Notes: generated from the sequence alone by a model not told the origin. A stretch of DNA of 12,811 nt from an uncultured Lachnospiraceae bacterium (GCA_910588655.1 CAJUPJ010000059.1:1-12811), one strand, 5' to 3'; counted from the stretch's first letter, positions 1-7,642 are shown. A program made the numbers and translations.

Positions 1-40
1 ACAGTTGAGCTTATGGGATTATATGTAGTGGAGCCACCCC

Positions 41-187
41 TCAGATACCCCGCAGTTCTGCTGCGGGGTAGTTCATTTGTTTTGATAAATGGAGTTCGTT
101 ATCATCAATATATCCTAATTTACCATATACAGATTGGGTAACGGTATTTTTCTTTCCTGTAAGAAGTTCATCTACAATCCATTTCCT
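41..187 (-). pseudogene. Possible short gene remnant, no start codon
   Basis: This minus-strand stretch of 48 sense codons ends at a TGA and is preceded directly by an in-frame TAA. It has no ATG, GTG or TTG that would make a sensible start. The reading (RKWIVDELLTGKKNTV, then VYGKLGYIDDNELHLSKQMN) has a protein-like composition. Its last eight codons lie in a strong palindrome, which looks like extraneous sequence fused to the end. I do not recognise the family. The simplest view is a truncated C-terminal scrap of a lost gene. It could also be chance coding in a spacer. The rest of bases 1-228 shows no gene. Confidence 0.25.
46..70. repeat. 10-bp-arm palindrome (hairpin)
   Basis: The arms TACCCCGCAG (46-55) and CTGCGGGGTA (61-70) are perfectly complementary around a 5-base loop. 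The arms are GC-rich in an AT-rich surround. No T run follows on the plus strand, so a standard intrinsic terminator is not clear. It may be a subterminal hairpin of an IS200/IS605-like or REP-like element, or an interspersed palindrome. Confidence 0.6.
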
Positions 188-228
188 TTATTTGTTTGAT
201 TTTAAATTTAAAGCCAAATTGGGTTTTT

Positions 229-510
229 CTAATTATTTTGGCGGTATAAATTTGCTAATTCAGTTAATTCTTCTACTACATTTGGTCTCCAGACAACTTT
301 TTTAATTAGCCACTCACAAGGGAATTCCTTACACAATCCACAGAATTGTACATTATGCTGTCTTGCACATTTATGTATTGGACAACCGTTAGATTGTTCC
401 CATTCTATACAATGTCCATCGGACTCTATACAACCTTGGCAAATACCACCAGCTTTTTTTGTACATCCTGAACAACATTCCCCACAAGCTGTAATTGTTG
501 TAAAATCCAT
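229..510 (-). CDS. Small cysteine-rich DUF3795-type protein
   Basis: A 93-residue soluble protein with twelve cysteines, all in residues 9-65. They include C9, the C12/C13 pair, C16, C24, C27, C34, C43, C48, C57, C60 and C65. The pattern CGECCSGC, then CQGC, then KCARQHNVQFCGLCKEFPC matches what I know of DUF3795, a putative zinc- or metal-binding family of unknown function. There is no signal peptide or membrane segment. The start is supported by AGAAGGAG nine bases upstream of the ATG. It lies downstream of rpsT on the same strand but behind a terminator, so it probably has its own expression. No specific promoter was recognised. The family call is from motif memory; the function is unknown. 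Confidence 0.8.
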   Translation of the reverse strand: MDFTTITACGECCSGCTKKAGGICQGCIESDGHCIEWEQSNGCPIHKCARQHNVQFCGLCKEFPCEWLIKKVVWRPNVVEELTELANLYRQNN

Positions 511-531
511 ATGCCTGTTCTCCTTCTAAAT

Positions 532-567
532 AAAAAAACTGCCCACACCGGAAGGCAGCTTTTTTTA
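532..567 (-). terminator. Intrinsic terminator of rpsT
   Basis: On the minus strand, a CTGCC/GGCAG stem with a ten-base loop is flanked by an A run before it and seven T after it. It lies 14 bases past the rpsT stop. The A and T flanks can extend the stem and would also allow weak termination in the other direction. Confidence 0.75.
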
Positions 568-580
568 TAATACTAAGTAA

Positions 581-844
581 TTATGCGATTTTATTTACAG
601 CCAAAGTCAGACGGGAAACTTTTCTTGAAGCTGTTCTTTTATGGAAAACGCCTTTTCTTGCTGCTTTGTCAATTTCTTTTACAGCGTTTACTAATGCTGT
701 GCTGGCAGCAGCCTTGTCATTAGCAGCGATAGCAGCATTAACGCGCTTAATAGCTGTTTTAACTCTTGATTTGATTGCTTTATTTCTTTCTGCATTCCTG
801 CGGTCAGTTAAAATTCTCTTCTTTGCTGATTTAATGTTAGCCAT
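581..844 (-). CDS. rpsT: 30S ribosomal protein S20
   Basis: S20 binds 16S rRNA in the small ribosomal subunit and assembles early. The 87-residue product begins MANIKSAKKRI and contains the hallmarks RNKAIKSRVKT (about residues 20-30) and KGVFHKRTASRKVSRL (about 64-79). The protein is very rich in Lys, Arg and Ala and of normal length. A GTG nine bases further upstream is in frame, but it lies inside the Shine-Dalgarno AGGAGGTG. The ATG at 844, six bases past that motif, is therefore the true start. The gene is divergent from gpr, as in the Firmicutes rpsT-gpr-spoIIP-lepA arrangement. It has its own promoter, leader and terminator. Confidence 0.97.
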   Translation of the reverse strand: MANIKSAKKRILTDRRNAERNKAIKSRVKTAIKRVNAAIAANDKAAASTALVNAVKEIDKAARKGVFHKRTASRKVSRLTLAVNKIA

Positions 845-878
845 TCTTTTCACCTCCTGGTTATTGGATAAATTCTGT

Positions 879-908
879 CCATCAATCCTGACACGGCGGC
901 TTTGATGG
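879..908 (-). promoter_or_regulatory. rpsT leader hairpin
   Basis: In the predicted rpsT 5' leader, CCATCAA (minus strand, from 908) can pair with TTGATGG (ending at 879). This gives a 7-bp stem with a 16-base loop, about 19 bases upstream of the Shine-Dalgarno. It could be part of an autoregulatory leader as found for many ribosomal protein genes, but no known leader class was recognised. Confidence 0.35.
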
Positions 909-922
909 AAACATACCTATAT

Positions 923-951
923 ATAATAGTAGATATAGGTAAATGTGTCAA
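923..951 (-). promoter_or_regulatory. Sigma-A promoter of rpsT
   Basis: On the minus strand there is TTGACA (946-951), a 17-base spacer, then TATTAT (923-928). This is a consensus -35 and a 5/6 -10. Transcription would start near 916 and give a leader of about 72 bases. An inverted repeat, ACCTATAT (915-922) and ATATAGGT (933-940), brackets the -10. Confidence 0.8.
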
Positions 952-1106
952 TATATTTTTGGAAAAATTATAAAAAATTTGCAGCTGCACAGGTGGAAAT
1001 TTTTACAGAGCAGCTGTAATTGGCGGGCATTGCTGAATTGTAATAAGTAAAACTGCCAATAATATTACCATTAATGCCAGATTAAATGTGAAAGGAATGG
1101 TGTCTT

Positions 1107-2078
1107 ATGGTTGAGAAAAGGACAGACCTTGCTATAGAGGCAAGGGAAAGTTTTCCAGAGGATAATGTGGAGATTAAAGGGGTGGTCCTGGATGAAAAGA
1201 TAATACAGGATGGCTGTATCAGGATAAGTACAGTAAATATTATTAATGAGCATGGCGCAGAATTAATGAAAAAACCTGTAGGCAATTATGTAACGATAGA
1301 ATTTACAGACAAAAGTAAGTATATGGATGACCAGGATACTAAGGAATTTGAGGAAAAAGTATCTTCTACAATATGCAGTATACTTGGGGATATGGTAAAG
1401 GACAAAAAGGATAAGACAGGGGAAGGCAAGGAAGGGAAGGACAATACAGGATATGCAGAGGATGGCAGGGCAGAAACATATATGGTGACAGGGCTTGGCA
1501 ACCGGTTTGCCACTCCTGATGCACTAGGACCTGTTGTTATGGAAAAAGTTATGGTAAACAGGCATATGGTACGTGAATTTGGTGAAGAGGTACTGGAAGG
1601 TAACAAGGTTGTCTGTGCAATAGCGCCCGGAGTAATGGCACAGACAGGCATGGAAACTTATGAGGTGCTAAGTGGTATTGTGGAAAATGTAAAGCCATCT
1701 TTTATATTTGTGGTGGATGCACTGGCTTCAAGAAGCATAGGACGGCTTTGCAGGACAATCCAGATAACAGATACAGGGATTTCGCCAGGGGCAGGCATTG
1801 GCAACAACAGGCATAAAATCAATGAAGAAACAATGGAAGTGCCTGTAATTGCTATAGGAGTGCCAACTGTAGTTGATGCAGCAGTAATTGTAAGTGAATG
1901 TATGGAGGAAACATTAAACAAACAGGGGTTTTCAGATAATGAGATACAGATTTTCCTTGAAAGCATTGCAAATAATAATACAAAAAACTTATTTGTAACA
2001 CCGAAGGATATAGATGAGCAGGTAAAATGGATTGGAAGGCTTGTGTCAAAAGGGATAAACAGTTTCTTTGGAAATTAA
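1107..2078 (+). CDS. gpr: Spore germination protease GPR
   Basis: GPR starts the breakdown of small acid-soluble spore proteins during germination. It is made as a zymogen in the forespore and is an aspartic-type peptidase (family A25). The 323-residue product has RTDLAIEAR at residues 5-13, so the self-cleavage site (D7/L8, by analogy with TD/LA in Bacillus) gives a propeptide of only about 7 residues. TPDALGP (D138) and VDALASR (D204) carry the expected catalytic aspartates; their spacing of 66 equals that of Asp127 and Asp193 in Bacillus megaterium GPR. TDTGISPGAGIGNNR follows at 221-235. Residues 98-122 form a Lys/Gly-rich low-complexity loop. AAAGGA lies about 10 bases before the ATG. 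It is probably expressed with spoIIP, whose start lies 53 bases downstream. No sporulation-sigma promoter could be identified with confidence. Confidence 0.95.
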   Translation: MVEKRTDLAIEARESFPEDNVEIKGVVLDEKIIQDGCIRISTVNIINEHGAELMKKPVGNYVTIEFTDKSKYMDDQDTKEFEEKVSSTICSILGDMVKDKKDKTGEGKEGKDNTGYAEDGRAETYMVTGLGNRFATPDALGPVVMEKVMVNRHMVREFGEEVLEGNKVVCAIAPGVMAQTGMETYEVLSGIVENVKPSFIFVVDALASRSIGRLCRTIQITDTGISPGAGIGNNRHKINEETMEVPVIAIGVPTVVDAAVIVSECMEETLNKQGFSDNEIQIFLESIANNNTKNLFVTPKDIDEQVKWIGRLVSKGINSFFGN

Positions 2079-2097
2079 AATGAATAGAAGCAGGCAG

Positions 2098-2139
2098 AGC
2101 CTCATATTTATGGTATAGGAGAAAAGTATAAGTGAGGCT
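2098..2139 (+). promoter_or_regulatory. Hairpin enclosing the spoIIP ribosome binding site
   Basis: AGCCTCA (2098-2104) and TGAGGCT (2133-2139) are complementary. The 28-base loop contains the Shine-Dalgarno AGGAGA (2117-2122), and the right arm begins inside the GTG start codon (2132-2134). Folding of the mRNA could limit initiation. Confidence 0.4.
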
Positions 2140-3598
2140 GGTTATGAAGAAAAAGAAGTTAAAGCGTGGAATGGTATATATAATTGCATTATTTATAATA
2201 ATTGTGTGGACAGGTATTCTTTTAAAGGATAAAGACAGCCTTAAAGAAAATATACAGGATATGTTTATAAATTATATAGTTGATGCAGGAATGTCTAATA
2301 TTGGTGTAGTCCAGCTAAATAATAAAGATAATGGTGCATCATTCCAGTGGAAAATGATTTTTGAAGCATGTCCTTTTATGACATATCTCGTCGAAAATGG
2401 CAGTAACATTAACCGGAAATCTATAAATGGTTCTGAAAGCCTTGCATCGGTTTATCCAGGTTACAGAAGCAGGGACTTTTTCTGGAGCGGGGCAGGCAGC
2501 GATATGGCAGTTGCAAACAGGCTTTTTGAAAATTCTGATATACAGGTTGCTGAACTTGTGCAGGAAGAGAAAGACTATAATAAAATGCTTGCTGAAAATG
2601 AAGAGATTAAGAACCAGTCCGGAAGCACTGAAAATAGTGATAACAGTGGCAATAATAGTGAAAATGATGGCAATAGTAGTGATAATAATGAAAGCACAGG
2701 GAATGAATTATCTGGTGGTGAAGGGCAGAACCAGGCAGGTGAAATGTTTATCAGTGAAGATAATATGACAGAAGAAAACAACGCCGCAAGTGCCGCATTT
2801 TCCCCACAGATAAAAAATAACCTGGATACAATTAACAAGCTTAAAAACAGTAAAAGCCGTTCATTTCTTTTAAAGAATTTTTATATAACAGACTCTTCTA
2901 CTTCCATTGATAATTCAGTTTTTAATGTTGAAAAACTGCTTTCAAAAGATGTAACCATGAAAAAAAGTGAAGAACCACAGATTTTGATTTTCCATACACA
3001 TGCCGCTTCTGAAGCATTTATAGACAGCAGGAAGGGCAGACAGTCTGACTCCATAGTAGGTGTGGGAAGCCGCCTGGCATACCTGCTACGCAGAAAATAT
3101 GGTTATAATGTTATACATGATACGACAGAATTTGACAGGATAAATGGAAGCATTGACCGGAGCAAAGCTTATAACAAGGCAGCGGATAAATTGGAAGCAA
3201 CACTAAAAAAATACCCGTCAATAGAAGTAGTAATAGATTTGCACAGGGACGGTGTAGGCAATTCTGTGCAGAGGCTTACTACAATAGATGGCAAAAAGAC
3301 AGCGCAGGTTATGTTTTTTAACGGGCTTTCCAGAAATTCATCAGGAAATATTGAATACTTATATAATAAAAATTTACAGGCAAACCTTGCATTCAGCCTG
3401 CAGCTTAAATTAAAATGTATGGAGAATTATCCTGATTTTGCAAGGCCTGTTTACTTAAAAGGATACCGTTATAACCTGCATATGCGGGAAAAATCACTGC
3501 TTATTGAACTTGGCAATGAAAACAATACTGTTGAAGAAGCCAAAAATGCAATGGAACCTCTGGCAAAGATACTTGACCAGGTATTAACCAGGAAGTAG
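2132..3598 (+). CDS. spoIIP: Stage II sporulation protein P, peptidoglycan amidase
   Basis: SpoIIP works with SpoIID and SpoIIM to cut peptidoglycan (amidase and endopeptidase activity) so that the mother cell can engulf the forespore. The 488-residue product has a basic N-terminus and one membrane anchor at about residues 14-31, with the rest extracytoplasmic. A linker at about 160-210 is rich in Asn, Ser, Gly and Glu. The catalytic SpoIIP domain (about 280-485) shows IFHTHAASEAF (H288, H290, E295), VVIDLHRDG (D369, H371, D373) and LLIELGNENN (E459), consistent with metal-ligand and active-site residues. GTG at 2132 is chosen because AGGAG lies about ten bases before it; the in-frame ATG at 2144 is too far from any good site. 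It sits between gpr and lepA as in Bacillus, but there is no yqxA-like gene. Confidence 0.93.
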   Translation: MRLVMKKKKLKRGMVYIIALFIIIVWTGILLKDKDSLKENIQDMFINYIVDAGMSNIGVVQLNNKDNGASFQWKMIFEACPFMTYLVENGSNINRKSINGSESLASVYPGYRSRDFFWSGAGSDMAVANRLFENSDIQVAELVQEEKDYNKMLAENEEIKNQSGSTENSDNSGNNSENDGNSSDNNESTGNELSGGEGQNQAGEMFISEDNMTEENNAASAAFSPQIKNNLDTINKLKNSKSRSFLLKNFYITDSSTSIDNSVFNVEKLLSKDVTMKKSEEPQILIFHTHAASEAFIDSRKGRQSDSIVGVGSRLAYLLRRKYGYNVIHDTTEFDRINGSIDRSKAYNKAADKLEATLKKYPSIEVVIDLHRDGVGNSVQRLTTIDGKKTAQVMFFNGLSRNSSGNIEYLYNKNLQANLAFSLQLKLKCMENYPDFARPVYLKGYRYNLHMREKSLLIELGNENNTVEEAKNAMEPLAKILDQVLTRK

Positions 3599-3636
3599 AT
3601 TGCAGCCACACAGGTGGAGTAAATTTTAAATGTAAA

Positions 3637-3665
3637 TTGCAATTATGGAAATATAATGTTATTAT
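3637..3665 (+). promoter_or_regulatory. Predicted sigma-A promoter of lepA
   Basis: TTGCAA (3637-3642), a 17-base spacer, then TATTAT (3660-3665). It falls in the 186-base gap after spoIIP, as expected for a housekeeping gene behind sporulation genes. Transcription would start near 3672 and leave a leader of about 110 bases. Confidence 0.55.
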
Positions 3666-3667
3666 AT

Positions 3668-3719
3668 CAGACAGGGAATAGCAGGCGCATGGCACAGTAT
3701 ATACCAGTGCTGCTGTCTG
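3668..3719 (+). other. Possible lepA leader stem-loop
   Basis: CAGACAG (3668-3674) pairs with CTGTCTG (3713-3719), and inside them GCAC (3692-3695) pairs with GTGC (3707-3710). The element begins close to the predicted lepA transcription start. It is an imperfect stem with unpaired stretches. No known riboswitch class was recognised. Confidence 0.3.
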
Positions 3720-3784
3720 CGTGCTGCCACCAGGGACATTTTGTATTCTGGATTATAAGAAAACAGCGGAGGAATGAGTAACAC

Positions 3785-5602
3785 ATGGAAAAAACAGGAC
3801 AGCCACATATCCGTAACTTTTGCATTATTGCCCATATAGACCACGGGAAATCAACACTTGCTGACAGGATTATTGAAAAAACGGGTCTTCTTACAAGCCG
3901 CGAAATGCAGGCACAAGTGCTTGATAATATGGAACTTGAGCGTGAGAGGGGAATAACGATTAAAGCACAGACGGTGCGTATAATATATAAAGCCAGTAAT
4001 GGTGAGGAGTATGTATTTAACCTTATTGATACCCCTGGGCATGTTGACTTTAATTATGAGGTTTCAAGAAGCCTTGCAGCATGTGAAGGGGCAATACTTA
4101 TAGTTGATGCAGCACAGGGAATAGAGGCACAGACACTTGCAAACTGCTACCTGGCATTAGACCATGACCTTGAGATAATGCCTGTAATTAATAAAATAGA
4201 CCTGCCAAGTGCAGAGCCGGAGCGTGTCAAGGCTGAGATAGAAGATGTAATAGGGCTTGATGCCTCAGATGCACCGCTTATATCTGCTAAAATGGGCACT
4301 AATATAGAACAGGTGCTTGAACAGATTATTACAAAGATACCTGCACCATCAGGTGATGAAAATGCACCATTTAAGGCACTGATTTTTGACTCATTATATG
4401 ATGCCTACAAAGGGGTAATAATATTCTGCCGTGTATTTGATGGTTCAGTTAAAAAGGGACAGGAAATACTTATGATGGCAACAGGTGCAAAGGCGGATGT
4501 TGTTGAAACTGGCATATTTGGTGCAGGAAGGTTTATACCATCAGAGGAGCTTTCTGCCGGCATGGTTGGTTATATTACTGCAAGCCTGAAAAATGTACAG
4601 GATACACGTGTTGGTGACACTGTGACACTTGCAGAATCACCATGTAGTGAGGCGCTTCCAGGTTATAAAAAAGTACAGCCTATGGTTTACTGCGGGCTTT
4701 ACCCTTCAGATGGTGCAAAATACCCTGATTTAAGGGATGCACTTGAGAAATTACAATTAAATGATGCAGCACTGCAGTTTGAAGCAGAAACATCAGTAGC
4801 GCTTGGATTTGGTTTCAGATGTGGCTTCCTTGGGCTTCTGCACCTTGAAATCATTCAGGAAAGGCTTGAAAGGGAATATAATTTAGACCTTGTAACAACA
4901 GCACCGGGTGTTATTTACCACGTATATAAAACAAATGGTGATATGATAGAGGTAACTAACCCTTCAAATCTGCCAGACCCTTCAGAGATTGAGCATATGG
5001 AAGAACCTTTTGTGTCTGCTGAAATAATGGTTACAAAAGAATTTGTAGGCGCAATAATGACGTTATGCCAGGAGAGAAGGGGAATATATATAGGCATGGA
5101 ATATATGGAAGAAACCCGTGCACTTCTTAAATATGAACTTCCATTAAATGAAATAATATATGATTTCTTTGATGCACTTAAATCACGTTCAAGAGGTTAT
5201 GCTTCACTTGATTATGAAATGAAAGGCTATGTGCCATCAAATCTTGTAAAACTTGATATACTTATAAATCATGAAGAGATAGATGCGCTTTCATTTATAT
5301 TACATGCAGATACAGCATATGAACGTGGGCGTAAAATGTGCGGCAAACTTAAAAATGAAATACCAAGGCAGCTTTTTGAAATTCCTATACAGGCAGCAAT
5401 AGGCAGCAAAATAATAGCAAGGGAAACTGTTAAGGCAATGAGGAAGGATGTGCTTGCAAAATGCTACGGTGGTGATATTTCAAGAAAAAGGAAGCTTCTT
5501 GAAAAACAGAAAGAAGGCAAGAAGCGCATGAGGCAGTTTGGAAGTTTAGAAATACCACAACAGGCATTTATGAGTGTATTAAAACTTGATGAAGACAATT
5601 AA
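3785..5602 (+). CDS. lepA: Elongation factor 4 (LepA), ribosome-associated GTPase
   Basis: EF4 is a translational GTPase that acts on the ribosome; proposed roles are back-translocation and initiation or assembly quality. The 605-residue length is typical. GTPase motifs are in order: G1 AHIDHGKST (16-24), switch I RGITIKAQ (about 55-62), G3 DTPGH (82-86), G4 NKID (136-139) and G5 SAK (167-169). EF-G-like domains II, III and V follow. The LepA-specific C-terminal domain begins near residue 490 and contains AYERGRKMCGKLKNEIPRQL and GGDISRKRKLLEKQKEGKKRM. GGAGG (3768-3772) lies 12 bases before the ATG, slightly long but the best available. The 3' end overlaps hemW, so the two are probably co-transcribed and translationally coupled. 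Confidence 0.98.
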   Translation: MEKTGQPHIRNFCIIAHIDHGKSTLADRIIEKTGLLTSREMQAQVLDNMELERERGITIKAQTVRIIYKASNGEEYVFNLIDTPGHVDFNYEVSRSLAACEGAILIVDAAQGIEAQTLANCYLALDHDLEIMPVINKIDLPSAEPERVKAEIEDVIGLDASDAPLISAKMGTNIEQVLEQIITKIPAPSGDENAPFKALIFDSLYDAYKGVIIFCRVFDGSVKKGQEILMMATGAKADVVETGIFGAGRFIPSEELSAGMVGYITASLKNVQDTRVGDTVTLAESPCSEALPGYKKVQPMVYCGLYPSDGAKYPDLRDALEKLQLNDAALQFEAETSVALGFGFRCGFLGLLHLEIIQERLEREYNLDLVTTAPGVIYHVYKTNGDMIEVTNPSNLPDPSEIEHMEEPFVSAEIMVTKEFVGAIMTLCQERRGIYIGMEYMEETRALLKYELPLNEIIYDFFDALKSRSRGYASLDYEMKGYVPSNLVKLDILINHEEIDALSFILHADTAYERGRKMCGKLKNEIPRQLFEIPIQAAIGSKIIARETVKAMRKDVLAKCYGGDISRKRKLLEKQKEGKKRMRQFGSLEIPQQAFMSVLKLDEDN

Positions 5603-6797
5603 AAAAGACGGGCTTTCATTATATATCCATATCCCCTTTTGTGTCCGGAAATGCCTTTACTGCGATTTCCTTTCATTTAGTGCCAGTAATAGTAAAAAGC
5701 AGGACTATGTGAAAGCGCTGGTTAATGAACTGACGGCATGGGAGGAAGTTTTAAAAGAAAAATTAGCTGGTATGGACAAACTGTATTTTAAAACTGTATT
5801 TGCAGGGGGAGGCACACCTACATGCCTTGAGCCTTCCATGCTTCTTGAAATATTACAGGCTGTAAATAAATATACAGATGAAAATACAGAATTTACAATA
5901 GAAGCAAATCCAGGTACAATTACAGACAGCCATATAAGCATATTTAAAGAGGCAGGCATAAACAGAGTGAGCCTGGGACTCCAGTCTGCACAGGACAGGG
6001 AACTTAAGAAGCTTGGACGTATACACACATACAGGGAATTTTGTAACAGTTACAGTAAACTGCAAAAAGCAGGCTTTAGCAATATAAATATTGATATAAT
6101 GGCTGGAATACCAGGGCAGGACATTGTAAGTTATAAAGATACATTAGAAAAAATAACTATACTTGGACCAGCGCATATTTCTGTATACAGCCTGATTGTT
6201 GAACCAGGTACAGCATTTTATAAAATGCAGGAACAGGGGAAACTGGATATTGCAGATGAAGATACAGACAGGCATATGTATAACCTGGCAAAAGAAATAT
6301 TAGGAAAATATGGTTATAACAGATATGAAATTTCAAACTACAGTAAAAAGGGAATGGAATGTCTGCACAATATAACATACTGGACAGGCGGGAATTACCT
6401 TGGTACAGGGCTTGGGGCTTCTTCTTATATCAATGGGGCAAGGTTTGCAGGTATAAAGGATTTTAATAAATATATAAACATATTTAAGGACAGGGCAGAG
6501 CCAGGGCTTGCGGAAAAACAAGTCCAGAAAAACATTGGCAGCAGTTATGAAAAGCTGTCTGTTAAGAACCAGATGGAGGAATTTATGTTCCTTGGGTTAA
6601 GAATGTGCAAGGGAGTGTCAAAAAGTACATTCCTGGACAGGTTTGGCATAAACATGGATGCAGTGTATGGCAATGTTATAAAACACTTTTTACAAAACCA
6701 GCTATTGGAAGAAGATGTAAATAGTGGTAGAATTTATCTGACTGAAAGAGGCATAGATATAAGCAACTATGTGCTGTCAGATTTTATATTAGATTAA
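5589..6797 (+). CDS. hemW: Radical SAM protein HemW, heme chaperone-like
   Basis: HemW is related to coproporphyrinogen III dehydrogenase HemN but is thought to be a heme-binding chaperone rather than the oxidase. The 402-residue product has the radical-SAM cluster motif CVRKCLYC (C18, C22, C25) followed by DF. HemN would have a fourth cysteine at the F27 position, and its lack is a HemW trait. GGGTPT (73-78) and EANPGT (105-110) are the SAM-binding motifs. A C-terminal HemW-type domain (FMFLGLRMCKGV and onward) follows. The ATG at 5589 is preferred over a TTG one codon earlier. There is no clear Shine-Dalgarno, and the start overlaps the lepA end by 14 bases, so reinitiation after lepA is likely. 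It is often labelled HemN in databases. Confidence 0.92.
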   Translation: MKTIKKDGLSLYIHIPFCVRKCLYCDFLSFSASNSKKQDYVKALVNELTAWEEVLKEKLAGMDKLYFKTVFAGGGTPTCLEPSMLLEILQAVNKYTDENTEFTIEANPGTITDSHISIFKEAGINRVSLGLQSAQDRELKKLGRIHTYREFCNSYSKLQKAGFSNINIDIMAGIPGQDIVSYKDTLEKITILGPAHISVYSLIVEPGTAFYKMQEQGKLDIADEDTDRHMYNLAKEILGKYGYNRYEISNYSKKGMECLHNITYWTGGNYLGTGLGASSYINGARFAGIKDFNKYINIFKDRAEPGLAEKQVQKNIGSSYEKLSVKNQMEEFMFLGLRMCKGVSKSTFLDRFGINMDAVYGNVIKHFLQNQLLEEDVNSGRIYLTERGIDISNYVLSDFILD

Positions 6798-6819
6798 ATA
6801 AAATAATGGAGGATAAAAT

Positions 6820-7332
6820 ATGTCTAAAGTAAGTATCGTAATGGGTAGTGATTCAGACCTTCCTGTTATGTCTAAAGCAGCAAAAATGCTGGAAGATTTT
6901 GGAATTGAATATGAAACCAGGGTTATATCTGCCCACAGAGAACCAGATATATTTGTAGATTATGCAAGGTCAGCAGAGGAAAGAGGCATAGAAGTAATAA
7001 TTGCAGGGGCAGGCGGTGCAGCGCATCTTCCAGGAATGTGTGCAGCAATATTTAACCTTCCAGTAATTGGTGTGCCAATCCATACAAAAGCACTTGGCGG
7101 CGTAGACTCACTCTATTCCATAGTGCAGATGCCATCAGGAATACCTGTGGCAACCGTTGCAATAGACGGGGCAGCAAATGCTGCAATACTTGCGGCTAAA
7201 ATGCTTTCTATATCAGACAAAGAACTGCGTGGAAAACTTGCAAAATATAAAGAAGAACTTAAAGACCAGGTAGCAGCAAAAGACGCAAAACTTGGTAAAG
7301 AAGGATATGGGGAATATTTAAAACAGATGTAA
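6820..7332 (+). CDS. purE: N5-carboxyaminoimidazole ribonucleotide mutase
   Basis: Class I PurE converts N5-CAIR to CAIR in purine biosynthesis, acting with PurK in the cytoplasm. The 170-residue product has GSDSDLPVM (9-17), SAHREP (37-42, with H39 the expected catalytic histidine) and AGAGGAAHLPGM (62-73), all family signatures. TGGAGG lies seven to eight bases before the ATG. It begins 22 bases after the hemW stop on the same strand with no terminator between, so it probably belongs to the lepA-hemW transcript. No purK or other pur gene is present in the window. No purine riboswitch was seen in the short gap. A strong terminator follows. Confidence 0.96.
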   Translation: MSKVSIVMGSDSDLPVMSKAAKMLEDFGIEYETRVISAHREPDIFVDYARSAEERGIEVIIAGAGGAAHLPGMCAAIFNLPVIGVPIHTKALGGVDSLYSIVQMPSGIPVATVAIDGAANAAILAAKMLSISDKELRGKLAKYKEELKDQVAAKDAKLGKEGYGEYLKQM

Positions 7333-7374
7333 AAAACCAGTCTAAATTAATTGGGTAAACCGTTGCCAAGAATA

Positions 7375-7424
7375 CTAAAAAGCAGAGGTACTTTTCATTG
7401 ATAAAAGTTATCTCTGCTTTTTAG
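7375..7424. terminator. Strong bidirectional terminator after purE
   Basis: A perfect 13-bp outer stem pairs CTAAAAAGCAGAG (7375-7387) with CTCTGCTTTTTAG (7412-7424). Inner CTTTT/AAAAG pairing extends it. The A run on one side and T run on the other let it work on either strand. It ends the lepA-hemW-purE unit. Confidence 0.85.
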
Positions 7425-7530
7425 CTATTTATCAATTAATTGAACATAATAGTATATTCTAAAAATGTAATTTAAATTAAATTATAAATGATATATAGCT
7501 TTTATATATATAAATTTGTTTTACCAGATT
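7425..7530. other. AT-rich spacer with no intact gene
   Basis: This spacer is almost entirely A and T. The only plus-strand start is ATG at 7487, which opens a 14-codon frame (MIYSFYIYKFVLPD). A second plus-strand frame, stop-bounded and without a start, runs from here into the structured element and ends RNSRHYCR. It could be the decayed end of a small membrane toxin gene. Nothing else was seen. Confidence 0.35.
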
Positions 7531-7642
7531 AAAAAGGGAAAAAGAAATAGCCGCCACTATTGCAGGTAGTGACGGCTTACCTCTTATGAGGTAAAAACAT
7601 ATTATCTGGGATAGAGCCGCTTCTATGGCTTTCCCTTTTTTT
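7531..7642 (-). ncRNA. Predicted structured small RNA, possible type I antitoxin
   Basis: The ends pair in an 11-bp perfect helix: AAAAAGGGAAA (7531-7541) with TTTCCCTTTTT (7630-7640). Inside lie an 11-position hairpin with one mismatch (7549-7559 with 7567-7577), a 6- to 7-bp hairpin with a TTAT loop (7578-7583 with 7588-7593), and a smaller hairpin (7611-7615 with 7622-7626, or alternatively 7615-7618 with 7627-7630). A minus-strand promoter would start transcription near 7642, at the outer helix. The 3' side of that helix ends in TTTTT, so a discrete transcript of about 112 bases is plausible. By resemblance to holin-like toxin loci of Firmicutes, it may be the antisense RNA of a type I toxin-antitoxin pair. 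The strand is inferred from the promoter; the plus strand could also fold and terminate here. Confidence 0.4.

Noticed and set aside
666..905. 79-codon plus-strand frame opposite rpsT
   Set aside because: It is the hydrophobic antisense shadow of the Ala/Lys-rich rpsT gene, and it has no ribosome binding site.
2082..2109. GAATA-16-CATATTT, a near match to a sigma-G or sigma-E promoter before spoIIP
   Set aside because: The predicted transcript would begin at the Shine-Dalgarno itself, leaving no leader, and one conserved base is wrong.
5586..5588. TTG as the hemW start, one codon before the ATG
   Set aside because: It adds a single residue and has no better ribosome site; ATG is preferred.
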